Source: Shewanella benthica KT99
Lineage (GTDB): Bacteria > Pseudomonadota > Gammaproteobacteria > Enterobacterales > Shewanellaceae
Length of the DNA stretch: 64,000 nt
Direction: 5' to 3'
NCBI RefSeq assembly: GCF_000172075.1
Contig: NZ_ABIC01000011.1
Location: forward strand, 48,571-112,570
The position numbers were made by a program, and so were the translations under genes. Shown piece by piece: positions 21,939 to 30,609 of the stretch (position 1 is the first letter of the stretch; every line of letters starts with the position of its first letter). The notes beneath the pieces are model-generated. The model was given only the letters and a program-made list of their open reading frames with translations. It was not told the DNA's origin and made no database searches.

Positions 21939-21995
21939 AAGTTCACAGACCAAAAAAGTTTAAAAAATCACCCATCGATGGGATTGAAACTCTGT

Positions 21996-22445
21996 TTACT
22001 TCTGCAGTTTGGCGATAGCATCACCAAACTCGGAAACATCTTCGAACGCCCGGTAGACCGAGGCGAAACGAATATAGGCGACCTTATCCAGGCCCACCAG
22101 CTGATCCATCATCAAATTGCCGATAAGCTCAGACTTGACCTCACGCTCGCCGGTTGCCCTCAGGGTCGACTTGATCTTAGTCAGTGCTTGCTCTATCTGA
22201 TCGATAGAGACGGGGCGCTTCTCCACCGCCCTGAGCATACCGCCCCTAAGTTTCTCTTCGTCGAAGGGCTGGCGACTGCCGTCTTGCTTTATCACTCGGG
22301 GCATCACGAGTTCGGCGCCTTCAAAAGTAGTATATCTCTCGTGACACTCGACGCACTCACGGCGTCGTCTAACCTGATGTCCGCCGGCCACCAGACGAGA
22401 ATCGATCACCTTAGTATCGGTTGCGCTACAGAAAGGACAATGCAT
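21996..22445 (-). CDS. nrdR: Transcriptional repressor NrdR
   Basis: NrdR is the zinc-ribbon/ATP-cone repressor of ribonucleotide reductase genes. The 149-residue protein has Cys3, Cys6, Cys31 and Cys34 forming the zinc ribbon ([10 protein letters not shown] ... [14 protein letters not shown]). The ATP-cone follows ([21 protein letters not shown] onward, about 50-135). Placement before ribD is the standard proteobacterial order. It lies behind the glyA terminator, so its promoter is probably in 22446-22507. Confidence 0.97.
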   Translation of the reverse strand: MHCPFCSATDTKVIDSRLVAGGHQVRRRRECVECHERYTTFEGAELVMPRVIKQDGSRQPFDEEKLRGGMLRAVEKRPVSIDQIEQALTKIKSTLRATGEREVKSELIGNLMMDQLVGLDKVAYIRFASVYRAFEDVSEFGDAIAKLQK

Positions 22446-22507
22446 CGAGCCTCCAAAATAAGTGAGAAAAAACCTAATAATATTTTTGCTCTAACGAAAA
22501 AACCAAC

Positions 22508-22535
22508 AAAAATGGCCGCTAAGTCGCGGCCATTG
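22508..22535 (-). terminator. Rho-independent terminator after glyA
   Basis: On the minus strand AATGGCCGC pairs with GCGGCCATT (loop GACTTA) and is followed by TTTGTTGG. It lies about 25 bases past the glyA stop and separates glyA from nrdR. Confidence 0.88.
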
Positions 22536-22561
22536 AAGTTTACCTGAATTAACCTTAAAGG

Positions 22562-23818
22562 TTAACCGTAAACAGGGAACCTAGCACACAGTTCCAGAAC
22601 CTGCTTCTTAACACCTTCTATAGTGCCTTCATTAGTGATGTCATCGAGCACATCACACATCCAGTGAGTCAGCTCAACTGCTTGCTCTTCTTTGAAGCCA
22701 CGGCGAGTGATAGCAGGAGAACCGATACGCAGACCAGAAGTCACAAATGGAGAACGTGGATCGTTTGGTACCGAGTTCTTATTGACTGTGATGTTAGCAC
22801 GGCCCAGCGCCGCATCGGCATCTTTACCCGTCATATCTTTGCTGATCAAGTCCAGTAAGAATAGATGATTATCGGTACCGCCAGAAACCACATCATAGCC
22901 ACGCTCGATGAAGGTCTTTGCCATAGCCTTGGCATTAACGACGACTTGCTGCTGATATACAGCAAACTCTGGCTCTAGAGCTTCTTTAAATGCCACCGCT
23001 TTAGCAGCGATAACGTGCATCAAGGGACCACCTTGTCCACCAGGGAATACCGCAGAGTTTAGCTTCTTGTAGATAGCTTCATCATCGATAGCCGAAAGAA
23101 TCAAACCACCACGCGGACCGGCTAAGGTCTTATGGGTTGTGGTCGTGACAACGTGCGCATGTGGCAGAGGGTTCGGGTAGATACCCGCAGCAATCAGGCC
23201 GGCAACGTGTGCCATATCGACGAACAGGTAAGCACCGACTTTATCGGCAATTTCACGGAACTTGCTCCAGTCGATGATACCTGAATAAGCACTGAAACCT
23301 GCGATGATCATCTTAGGCTTATGCTCGATAGCCAGGCGCTCAACTTCGGCGTAATCTATCTTACCCGTAATCTCATCGATACCGTATTGCACCGCATTAT
23401 ACAGTTTACCGGAGAAACTAACGTGTGAACCGTGAGTCAGATGACCACCATGAGCCAGACTCATGCCCAGTACAGTGTCGCCGCCTTGAAGTAGCGCCAT
23501 AAATACTGCGGCATTTGCCTGTGAACCAGAGTGTGGCTGCACGTTGGCATAAGTTGCACCGAAAAGCTCTTTAGCGCGCGAGATAGCCAACTCTTCTGCG
23601 ATATCTACATACTCACAACCGCCATAGTAACGCTTACCTGGGTAACCTTCGGCGTACTTGTTAGTGAGCTGAGAACCTTGTGCTTCAAGAACACGAGGAC
23701 TCGCGTAGTTTTCTGAAGCGATAAGTTCGATATGCTCTTCCTGGCGGCGAGTCTCACCTTCAATCGCTTTAAACAGTTGTGGATCATAGTCCGCGATATT
23801 CATATCTTTTTTCAGCAT
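22562..23818 (-). CDS. glyA: Serine hydroxymethyltransferase GlyA
   Basis: GlyA interconverts serine and glycine with tetrahydrofolate, feeding one-carbon metabolism. The 418-residue PLP enzyme shows [37 protein letters not shown] in overlapping family motifs near residues 30-66. The PLP lysine lies in [19 protein letters not shown] around residue 230. [14 protein letters not shown] is near the C-terminus. The start [16 protein letters not shown] fits the family. It heads the minus-strand rib block but has its own terminator, so it is probably a separate transcript. Confidence 0.99.
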   Translation of the reverse strand: MLKKDMNIADYDPQLFKAIEGETRRQEEHIELIASENYASPRVLEAQGSQLTNKYAEGYPGKRYYGGCEYVDIAEELAISRAKELFGATYANVQPHSGSQANAAVFMALLQGGDTVLGMSLAHGGHLTHGSHVSFSGKLYNAVQYGIDEITGKIDYAEVERLAIEHKPKMIIAGFSAYSGIIDWSKFREIADKVGAYLFVDMAHVAGLIAAGIYPNPLPHAHVVTTTTHKTLAGPRGGLILSAIDDEAIYKKLNSAVFPGGQGGPLMHVIAAKAVAFKEALEPEFAVYQQQVVVNAKAMAKTFIERGYDVVSGGTDNHLFLLDLISKDMTGKDADAALGRANITVNKNSVPNDPRSPFVTSGLRIGSPAITRRGFKEEQAVELTHWMCDVLDDITNEGTIEGVKKQVLELCARFPVYG

Positions 23819-24071
23819 TAGTCACTCCAGCTGTCATTTCTTATTAGGTAGGGTTGCGCGGTAGTCTACTCTGCTATCGATCACAATCCCAGTATTTACC
23901 GCATGAAATAACTTGCTTTTTACCATGAGAATAATTCATGTTTTTTGGCTCAAATTAACAGTGAAATTAGGAGTAGAGGCTATGAGTGTTTCTTTTTTAA
24001 TGCCAAAACTTGATTGAGCTCATTAAAAAAAGTCGAATCAAACCCAATAAAAAAGTTATTTGTTCGCTATC
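23819..24071. other. Intergenic region upstream of glyA
   Basis: About 250 bases of AT-rich DNA lie upstream of glyA. They must hold the glyA promoter on the minus strand. I could not pick out a convincing MetR, PurR or CRP operator and saw no open frame or repeat. Confidence 0.5.
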
Positions 24072-24540
24072 TCACCACCAATCGATAGAATTCCAACGGT
24101 GAGATTTAATCGATGCACCAAACAAGATATCGACATAACGCGCTTCCATTGTCAACTTAACTGTGTGGCCCATTGCATAGCCATAGCCCCCCTCTCAAAG
24201 CACAGATTTACTGCCCCAATAGCTATGATATTGGTTGATATAATCTCGACTGGCGAAGGTTTATAACGGCATAAAAGTTTTCATCGGCTTCCTGCCCCAT
24301 GCTGACATATTCGGCTCCCATGGACGGACCGATATAGAGGATTTCCCCCAGTGCGAGTACCAGAGTAATTTCTGTCATGGCCCTCAAGCAATCTTTCTCG
24401 GTATGAGACTCAAGCGATTCAGCAAAGAGAACACTATTTTTGTCTAACGAGATATCGCTCGCTTGAGGAACGGCAGAAATGGCACAAGAGAAGAGCATCA
24501 GGGTACTAGCCAGCCACTGAGATATTATTGTTCCGTTCAA
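24072..24540 (-). pseudogene. Relic of a small exported protein gene (frameshift and internal stop)
   Basis: The open part encodes 105 residues starting MNGTIISQWLASTLMLFSCA, a signal-peptide-like N-terminus, and ends at LRQSRLYQPIS. Just downstream in another frame the reading continues as SYWGSKSVL, a TGA, then GGYGYAMGHTVKLTMEARY and VDILFGASIKSHRWNSIDWW before a stop at 24072. This second part looks like the C-terminus of a folded exported protein. The simplest reading is one gene of about 155 codons broken by a frameshift near 24225 and a nonsense codon. The family is not recognised. Confidence 0.45.
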
Positions 24541-24693
24541 TATTCATCCTTTAATACAAAGTTAAATAACAAAATTTAATTTCCGTTCAAATGCCGTCTC
24601 AAGAAGCAGAACACTGAATCTAAATGTGCCATTTAAGTTCAGTACAGTTTCGCGTAGAATTGCGTCATTATTTAGTCACCCAGTGAATTCATC

Positions 24694-26361
24694 ATGGCTC
24701 AGTTCGTATATAGCATGCTTAGAGTCGGCAAGATTGTGCCGCCGAAAAAGCAAATTCTTAAAGATATTTCTCTTAGCTTCTTTCCCGGCGCAAAAATCGG
24801 TGTTTTAGGCCTTAACGGCTCGGGTAAGTCCACCCTATTGCGCATCATGGCCGGTATCGACACCGACATCGAGGGTGAAGCGCGCCCGATGCCGGGTCTT
24901 AAAATTGGTTACCTGCCCCAGGAGCCTAAGCTCGATGAAAATCAAACCGTGCGCGAAGCCATCGAAGAAGCGGTTTCTGAGGCTAAGAATGCCCTGACTC
25001 GGTTAGATGAAGTTTATGCCCTGTACGCCGAGCCCGATGCCGATTTCGATGCATTGGCCAAAGAGCAAGGTCAGCTGGAAGCCATCATACAAGCTCAAGA
25101 TGCCCACAATCTGGATAACATCTTAGAGCGCGCCGCTAACGCCCTACGTCTTCCCGACTGGGATCAAAAGATAGCAGTGCTATCCGGTGGTGAGCGCCGC
25201 CGCATCGCCATCTGTCGCCTGCTGCTGGAAAAACCAGACATGTTACTGCTCGATGAGCCAACCAACCACCTAGACGCCGAATCGGTCGCCTGGCTGGAAC
25301 GTTTCCTCAAAGACTACACAGGCACTGTTGTGGCCATCACCCACGATAGATACTTCCTCGATAACGCCGCAGGTTGGATCTTAGAGCTGGATCGTGGTGA
25401 AGGTATTCCATGGGAAGGTAACTACTCCTCTTGGCTTGAACAGAAAGATGCCCGTCTCAAGCTGGAATCCGCCACTCAAAGCGCGCGCCAGAAGACCATC
25501 GCCAAGGAACTCGAGTGGATACGCCAAGGCGCCAAGGGCCGTCAGTCGAAAGGCAAGGCGCGTATGGCACGCTTCGAAGAACTTAATTCCAGCGATTACC
25601 AGAAACGTAACGAGACCAACGAGCTGTTCATTCCACCCGGACCACGTCTGGGCGACAAGGTCATCGAAGTGAAGAACCTGACTAAGTCCTATGGCGATAG
25701 GGTACTCATAGATAACTTGAGTTTCTCGGTACCCAAGGGCGCCATCGTCGGCATTATCGGTGCCAACGGCGCGGGTAAATCGACCCTGTTTAAGATGATC
25801 ACCGGCGCAGAGCAGCCAGACAGTGGCACAATCGAAATTGGCGAGAGTGTAAAACTTGCCTCAGTAGACCAGTTCCGTGACTCCATGGATGATAAGAAAA
25901 CCGTATGGCAGGAGATCTCCGGCGGCCAAGATATCATGCGCATCAACAACACTGAAATTCCAAGCCGCGCCTATGTGGGCCGCTTCAACTTCCGTGGCGG
26001 CGATCAGCAGAAGATCATCGGCAGCCTATCTGGCGGTGAACGTAACCGAGTACATTTGGCGAAACTTATCCAGTCAGGCGGCAACGTCTTGTTACTCGAT
26101 GAGCCCACCAATGATCTCGACGTCGAGACCCTACGCGCACTGGAAGAGGCAATACTCGAGTTCCCGGGTTGCGCCATGATCATCTCTCACGATCGCTGGT
26201 TCCTCGATCGCGTCGCCACCCATATCTTAGATTACCGCGACGAAGGTCAGGTAAATTTCTACGAAGGAAACTACACCGAGTACACCACTTGGTTGAAAGA
26301 TACCTTAGGCACAGATGCAATCGAACCTCATCGCCTCAAGTACAAGCGCATGAGTAAATAG
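24694..26361 (+). CDS. ettA: Energy-dependent translational throttle protein EttA (ABC-F)
   Basis: EttA is a soluble ABC-F ATPase that binds the ribosomal E site and gates entry into elongation according to ATP/ADP. The 555-residue protein starts MAQFVYSMLRVGKIVPPKKQ. It has two ABC cassettes. Walker A motifs are GLNGSGKST and GANGAGKST, signatures are LSGGERRRIAI and LSGGERNRVHLAKL, and Walker B motifs are LLLDEPTNHLD and LLLDEPTNDLD. The linker between cassettes (about 245-310, with SKGKARMARFEELNSSDY) is family-typical. No transmembrane segment is present, as expected. It is monocistronic. Confidence 0.97.
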   Translation: MAQFVYSMLRVGKIVPPKKQILKDISLSFFPGAKIGVLGLNGSGKSTLLRIMAGIDTDIEGEARPMPGLKIGYLPQEPKLDENQTVREAIEEAVSEAKNALTRLDEVYALYAEPDADFDALAKEQGQLEAIIQAQDAHNLDNILERAANALRLPDWDQKIAVLSGGERRRIAICRLLLEKPDMLLLDEPTNHLDAESVAWLERFLKDYTGTVVAITHDRYFLDNAAGWILELDRGEGIPWEGNYSSWLEQKDARLKLESATQSARQKTIAKELEWIRQGAKGRQSKGKARMARFEELNSSDYQKRNETNELFIPPGPRLGDKVIEVKNLTKSYGDRVLIDNLSFSVPKGAIVGIIGANGAGKSTLFKMITGAEQPDSGTIEIGESVKLASVDQFRDSMDDKKTVWQEISGGQDIMRINNTEIPSRAYVGRFNFRGGDQQKIIGSLSGGERNRVHLAKLIQSGGNVLLLDEPTNDLDVETLRALEEAILEFPGCAMIISHDRWFLDRVATHILDYRDEGQVNFYEGNYTEYTTWLKDTLGTDAIEPHRLKYKRMSK

Positions 26362-26583
26362 ACCAGTAAAATCGATAGAGTATTGGCTTATTTTGATGTG
26401 AAACATGTCGTCGTCGGCCACACCTCACAGACTGGAGTGTTAGGCTTATTTAACAATAAGGTTCTGGCGGTCGATTCGAGCATCAAGAATTGCCAATCCG
26501 GCGAGCTGCTGTTAATCGCGCCAAATGAAGGGCAAGACACATTAATCTGTGGCCTATACGATGGCAGTCGCGTGACGCTATAA
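26362..26583 (+). pseudogene. C-terminal remnant of a calcineurin-like metallophosphoesterase
   Basis: Immediately after the ettA stop, and in the same frame, 73 codons read TSKIDRVLAYFDVKHVVVGH then TSQTGVLGLFNNKVLAVDSS, IKNCQSGELLLIAP and CGLYDGSRVTL. VVGHTS is the C-terminal metal-binding GH(T/S) motif of calcineurin-like phosphoesterases, and the following VLAVDSSIK plus GLYDGSR resemble that family's C-terminus. The first two thirds, with the N-terminal metal ligands, are absent. A deletion seems to have fused the tail directly behind ettA. There is no ribosome-binding site or plausible start, so it is probably untranslated. Confidence 0.6.
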
Positions 26584-26613
26584 GTGACCTAGATACTATG
26601 AGCCAATGAGCCA

Positions 26614-26638
26614 ATGAGCTTGCAAGTTGCAGGCTCAT
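26614..26638 (+). terminator. Hairpin downstream of ettA and the phosphoesterase remnant
   Basis: ATGAGCTTGCAA and TTGCAGGCTCAT pair in 11 of 12 positions around a minimal loop. No strong T-run follows, so termination is possible but not certain. A directly repeated AGCCAATG pair (26601-26616) precedes it. Confidence 0.4.
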
Positions 26639-26697
26639 GCTCTCCTAGCCAGAGTTAAAGATGAAGTAAAATAGAAGCCTGATCTTTCTTGGTCATC

Positions 26698-27271
26698 TTA
26701 TACCATTCCGAGTAAGTATCTGATCATTCAGCGGGAGTTCAAAGCGCTGTAGGCAAGGTCTATATTTACTCCTCGGTAACTGCTCCTGCGTTACTCTACC
26801 TCCTATATCCCTATAGTCGTGCAATATAGACATTCACCACATCCATGTGGCTTGCGGATGTTTGAAGCTAATAGTTATTCTCGGCAACAAGCTCCTGCGT
26901 TGCTCTCGATAATTGCTCCTGCATTATTCTACCTTCACCCGTCCATGGGCTCGTACCTCCTGCATCTGACCTCCATGGTCTTAAGCGTTCCATACGCTTT
27001 CAAGACATTTCCCATATCCCTATGGGTCAGGGAAATGTCTTATTTTGTATGGAACAAAATAGACCATGCAGTCGTATATCGAGAACATTCAACGTAACAT
27101 AAAGGGCTTTGCCCTTTGCTTTAAACATCAGCCGCACTGCGTGAGGCTCTCAGCGTTTCCACTTCGGTGTTGCATTGACTTAAAAGGGAATAACCATTTC
27201 CTCATCAATGCGCCTTGAATTGAAAAAACTGAGAGTCTCTGAACTGACCAGATACTTATATGGAATGGTAT
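26698..27271. mobile_element. MITE-like, palindrome-rich repeat element (about 570 bp, no protein)
   Basis: The ends are inverted repeats: ATACCATTCC then AAGTATCTGATCA (26700-26727) at the left, and the complement of ATACCATTCC plus AAGTATCTGGTCA (27245-27271) at the right. Between them are nested hairpins: GTCTATATT/AATATAGAC (26758-26830), ACATCC/GGATGT, an outer GTTCCATAC/GTATGGAAC with inner perfect AAGACATTTCCC/GGGAAATGTCTT (about 26985-27055), and AAAGGGC/GCCCTTT near 27100. The motif GCTCCTGC(G/A)TT..TCT occurs three times (26782, 26891, 26914). No open frame looks real. It is probably a non-autonomous transposable or dispersed repeat; copy number elsewhere cannot be seen. Confidence 0.6.
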
Positions 27272-27489
27272 TACTCACCACCAGCTTAATGAATTATCTA
27301 TCATGCGCTCAATCTCCACACGGGGAATTGAGCCATCTAAGATAAGTTTCAGGTTTATTTAGCAGGTATGTTTTTGCAGCATCAACATCCATGAGGCTCA
27401 TTCTATCGAACTATAATCACTTTCAGCTTACGTTCATCTTCGCCTCTTTATAATTGATACACAATCAAAAATAGCTGTTTGGAGACGAT
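27272..27489. other. Upstream region of the DUF3300 gene
   Basis: About 220 bases between the repeat element and the DUF3300 start must hold its promoter. GGAGACGAT precedes the ATG and includes a GGAG ribosome-binding site. I see no recognisable operator. Confidence 0.45.
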
Positions 27490-28926
27490 ATGAATATGCA
27501 CACTCGACAAAATCGAACTCGGGGGATCATAGCCCTGTGTATGATTCTCACCCTTACGCTGTTTGCTACTCTGTCAAAAGCACAAGCCGAGTCTAACGAA
27601 CCAGAGGCCAGCTTCAGTGAAGCCGAGCTGGCGCAGATGCTCGCGCCTATCGCCCTGTATCCGGATAGCCTACTGACTCATATTCTTATCGCATCGACCT
27701 ACCCACTGGAAATCGTGCAGGCTAAACGCTTACAGAGCAAAAACAAACTACTGCCTACAGCACAGTTAATGGAGAAGGCCGAAGATGAGGACTGGGATCC
27801 CAGTGTCACCGCCCTACTGGCTTTTCCTACTGTGCTCGACAAACTCAGTGAAGATTTAGAGTGGACACAAGATTTAGGCGATGCTTTCTTGCAAGATGAA
27901 GAGAGGATGCTGGCTAGCATTCAGACATTAAGACATCAGGCCGATGAAGCAAACAGCTTAGCCGAGATGGAGAACATGTCGGTAAGCCGCGTCGATAATC
28001 AGATCATCATAGAGCCTATCCAAAAAGAGATAGTCTACGTGCCCTATTACGACCCAAGAGTCGTCTATGGTCATTGGGCCTGGTATAACTACCCACCGGT
28101 ATATTGGGCACCCTATCCTTATTATGTACGTCCACCCTATGGTCATTTTTACTGGCACAGTGGCGTTCATATCTCTTTTAATTACTATTTTAGCGCCTTT
28201 CATTGGCACCAGCGACATGTAGTGGTCGTTCACCATAAAAATGCCCATCACTATCGTCACCATGGCCGTATCGTGACCAGTCATGGCGCACAGAGATGGC
28301 AGCATAAACCTGCACATCGCCGCGGCGTCGCTTATCGCACTCCAGCAGTGAAACATAGATACCAGAGCCATCGTCCGAGCACGCTATATAGCAAGCAGGT
28401 ACGTCAGGCCGATCGTCACGCAATCAAACATTCGAGCACGAGTAATAAGCTTCACTCAAAATCTATCCATACTACACGCGCAACAAGGGTGAATAACCTA
28501 AGCCATTACAACAAACAGATAGCGAAACAGAGGGAGCAGAAGTTTGCCAACCAGATGCACCACAAGAGAAACATGCAGGTCAGCGACCGTGGGGTGAATA
28601 AGCACAAGGGAGGCAATAATCACGCTCAAACACAGCAAAGATTGCAACAGGTATCAAGCAAGCCATCACGTTACAACCGGGTTCAAACGAAGTCGAGTCA
28701 TAAGCCAGCTCACAAGGCGCACAATAACTTAAACTCACAACAGAACAAGGCATCACATTACAACCGGGTCCAAACGAAGTCGAGTCAGAAGCCAACTCAG
28801 ATGAGAAGCTCAGCTCCGTCTCACCCTAAGGTGCATAATCAAAAAAATGCTAATCACAAAAGTAATAGCCAAAGAAGTAATAGTCAAAAGAGTAATGGTC
28901 GTTCTCACACTAAACAGAGAGACTAG
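27490..28926 (+). CDS. DUF3300 domain-containing exported protein with His/Lys/Gln-rich tail
   Basis: The 478-residue protein starts with a signal peptide (MNMHTRQNRTRGIIALCMIL, then a hydrophobic run to SKAQAES). The DUF3300 domain follows, marked by LAQMLAPIALYPDSLLTHIL, LLPTAQLMEKAEDEDWDPSV and IIIEPIQKEIVYVPYYDPRV. A short Tyr/Trp/Pro-rich segment comes next (YPPVYWAPYPYYVRPPYGHF). From about residue 245 the protein is low-complexity, dominated by His, Lys, Gln, Asn and Ser, with a near-repeat of YNRVQTKSS(H/Q)KP. The function of the family is unknown. The tail could bind metal, nucleic acid or cell wall. Its stop overlaps that of rsuA on the other strand. Confidence 0.85.
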   Translation: MNMHTRQNRTRGIIALCMILTLTLFATLSKAQAESNEPEASFSEAELAQMLAPIALYPDSLLTHILIASTYPLEIVQAKRLQSKNKLLPTAQLMEKAEDEDWDPSVTALLAFPTVLDKLSEDLEWTQDLGDAFLQDEERMLASIQTLRHQADEANSLAEMENMSVSRVDNQIIIEPIQKEIVYVPYYDPRVVYGHWAWYNYPPVYWAPYPYYVRPPYGHFYWHSGVHISFNYYFSAFHWHQRHVVVVHHKNAHHYRHHGRIVTSHGAQRWQHKPAHRRGVAYRTPAVKHRYQSHRPSTLYSKQVRQADRHAIKHSSTSNKLHSKSIHTTRATRVNNLSHYNKQIAKQREQKFANQMHHKRNMQVSDRGVNKHKGGNNHAQTQQRLQQVSSKPSRYNRVQTKSSHKPAHKAHNNLNSQQNKASHYNRVQTKSSQKPTQMRSSAPSHPKVHNQKNANHKSNSQRSNSQKSNGRSHTKQRD

Positions 28927-29642
28927 CTGATACTTGACTCATAGCAGTTAAACCCACTGACTTCATCTTCTGTCAGATATCGCCACTCACCAAGCTCTAT
29001 ATCTAAGCTCAGCTTCCCTACCTGCTGTCGATGTAAGCCGACCACACGGTTCCCCACGGTAAAGAACATACGTTTGACTTGGTGATAGCGTCCCTCGCTG
29101 AGGGTTAACAACACCTGATGGGGAGCAATAACCTCAAGTTTAGCGGCTAGCGTCAGGGATTTTTCGCCCTGCAGCTGCAGTCCCTGTTCGAATCTGGATA
29201 CCAGCTCATCGATATCCTCCTCTTCGATAGGATCTCGCAGAGTCACCCGATAGGTTTTCTCACAGTGATACTTAGGGTTAATGATGTTAAACGACCAACG
29301 TCCATCATCGGTGAGCAGCAAGAGGCCTGTTGTATCGGCATCGAGTCTACCTGTGATATGCAGGTCCTCGGCTCTGTCCATGTGGATATAGTTCATCACC
29401 GATGGATAGTCGCCATCGACGTTGGAACAAAGTGTATTAATTGGCTTATGCAACATGATATAGCGCGAAGGCCTGGCAACCAGGCGCTGACCAGATAACA
29501 TGATGCTGTTGTTTTCATGTACTTGCGTCTGGGGCGTGATAATAACAATCCCGTTAACCCGTACCTTCCCGGCCTCAATCAAGTCAATTGATTCGACACG
29601 GGTGAAATCTGTACTCTTGCAGAGGAATTTATCGAGACGCAT
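28923..29642 (-). CDS. rsuA: 16S rRNA pseudouridine(516) synthase RsuA
   Basis: RsuA isomerises U516 of 16S rRNA. The 239-residue protein has an N-terminal S4-like RNA-binding domain (MRLDKFLCKSTDFTR to about residue 55). The RsuA catalytic domain follows, with the active-site Asp in GRLDADTTGLLLLTDDG, plus YIMLHKPINTLCS, HCEKTYRVTL and LSEGRYHQVKRMFFTVGN. Length and motifs fit RsuA rather than RluB/E/F. It converges on the DUF3300 gene with a four-base overlap and has no other partner. Confidence 0.92.
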   Translation of the reverse strand: MRLDKFLCKSTDFTRVESIDLIEAGKVRVNGIVIITPQTQVHENNSIMLSGQRLVARPSRYIMLHKPINTLCSNVDGDYPSVMNYIHMDRAEDLHITGRLDADTTGLLLLTDDGRWSFNIINPKYHCEKTYRVTLRDPIEEEDIDELVSRFEQGLQLQGEKSLTLAAKLEVIAPHQVLLTLSEGRYHQVKRMFFTVGNRVVGLHRQQVGKLSLDIELGEWRYLTEDEVSGFNCYESSIS

Positions 29643-29656
29643 TTATCGGTAATATA

Positions 29657-30187
29657 TTGGAGGTAAAACGAGGTGCATCATTATCGCTATTCACCGGCAA
29701 GGGTCAAGCTTGTTCATTAATCGACCTGGGCATGAACATTTATCAAGCACATAGCAGATTAATAAGCATATTTATACTTTTAGGGGGTAGTAATCAAGCT
29801 AACGGAACAGTATTGGTACATCATATGGCAATTAAGTATGAGCTAATATCCTATCTGCGGTATGCTCTGCAATCACTGAACTACATATTACTGCTCGATG
29901 ACAGAAACATGTCCAGCATGTTTGCGGCTCATCGCTTCGACGTCATGGTTGTACTCGACAAAGACTCCATCGAATCAGCCTTCAAACAGATAAACTTTAC
30001 CGATTTTGCTTATGCCGACTATAGGCATAAGCAAAATATTGGTATTTTTTACGGCCTATCTAAGCTATCTGCCAATACTAAAGTTAATGCCGAACTCAGC
30101 CGGGTACTGCTTGATATGTCTCAATCGGGCAGGATTACTCAGATCTACCAGGACGATAAGCTAGAGGCTCCCCTCAGGCTATTTTAG
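29657..30187 (+). pseudogene. Remnant of a periplasmic solute-binding (SBP3-like) protein
   Basis: The open frame is 176 codons, but only the second part (from about 29810) resembles a protein family. LLDDRNMSSMFAAHRFDVMV, VLDKDSIESAFKQINFTDFA and LSANTKVNAELSRVLLDM, then SGRITQIYQD, are the C-terminal lobe of a family 3 extracellular solute-binding protein. The N-terminal lobe and signal peptide are missing; the first 50 codons look like non-coding sequence. A functional protein of this kind needs about 240 residues. I therefore call it a truncated relic, though a short expressed form cannot be excluded. Confidence 0.5.
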
Positions 30188-30609
30188 GCTGGCAGCTCAA
30201 CTTATTCATAATCAGCTCTATTTAAACAATAAAAGTTATTCCTAAGCACATAAGTAACCGGCTTACTTTCCCGGGGAAAATTAACTGAGTGTGATCTGAT
30301 GCTTAATGCCCATTTAGTCGGCCATCACTAATTTAGAAGCCACTGACTAATCATCCCGTCTGAGACAATAATCGAGAGTTGCAACGCTTGTGACACATTT
30401 CACAATTCGAACAATAACAGTTATACAAGTTCCATCTTTACACTGCAACTCTTGATAGTGAGATTGATTAGCATTAACATCCGCGATAATTGATCTTACA
30501 TTCACATAAACATCTCATTACTGCGCGTAGAACATGATACGGCCATCACTTTTTATCTATGATGCCTAGGGAAAGGCAGCGCACACTTTGAGTCATTTAG
30601 GTTTACTCT
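30188..30609. other. Intergenic region upstream of the TonB-dependent receptor
   Basis: About 420 bases without an open frame. It contains a good Fur-box candidate (30460-30478) and must hold the receptor promoter. No repeat or RNA element was recognised in the rest. Confidence 0.55.
30460..30478 (+). promoter_or_regulatory. Candidate Fur box
   Basis: GAGATTGATTAGCATTAAC matches the 19-bp Fur consensus GATAATGATAATCATTATC at 14 of 19 positions. It lies 131 bases before a siderophore-type receptor gene, so iron repression by Fur is likely. Confidence 0.65.

Noticed and set aside
18799..22445. FMN riboswitch in the riboflavin cluster
   Set aside because: I looked for the conserved RFN-element segments upstream of ribD, ribE, ribBX and ribH and saw none; the gaps are short and lack the paired core.
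26819..27097. 92-codon frame within the MITE-like element
   Set aside because: It reads through several perfect hairpins, which explain the sequence better than a protein would.
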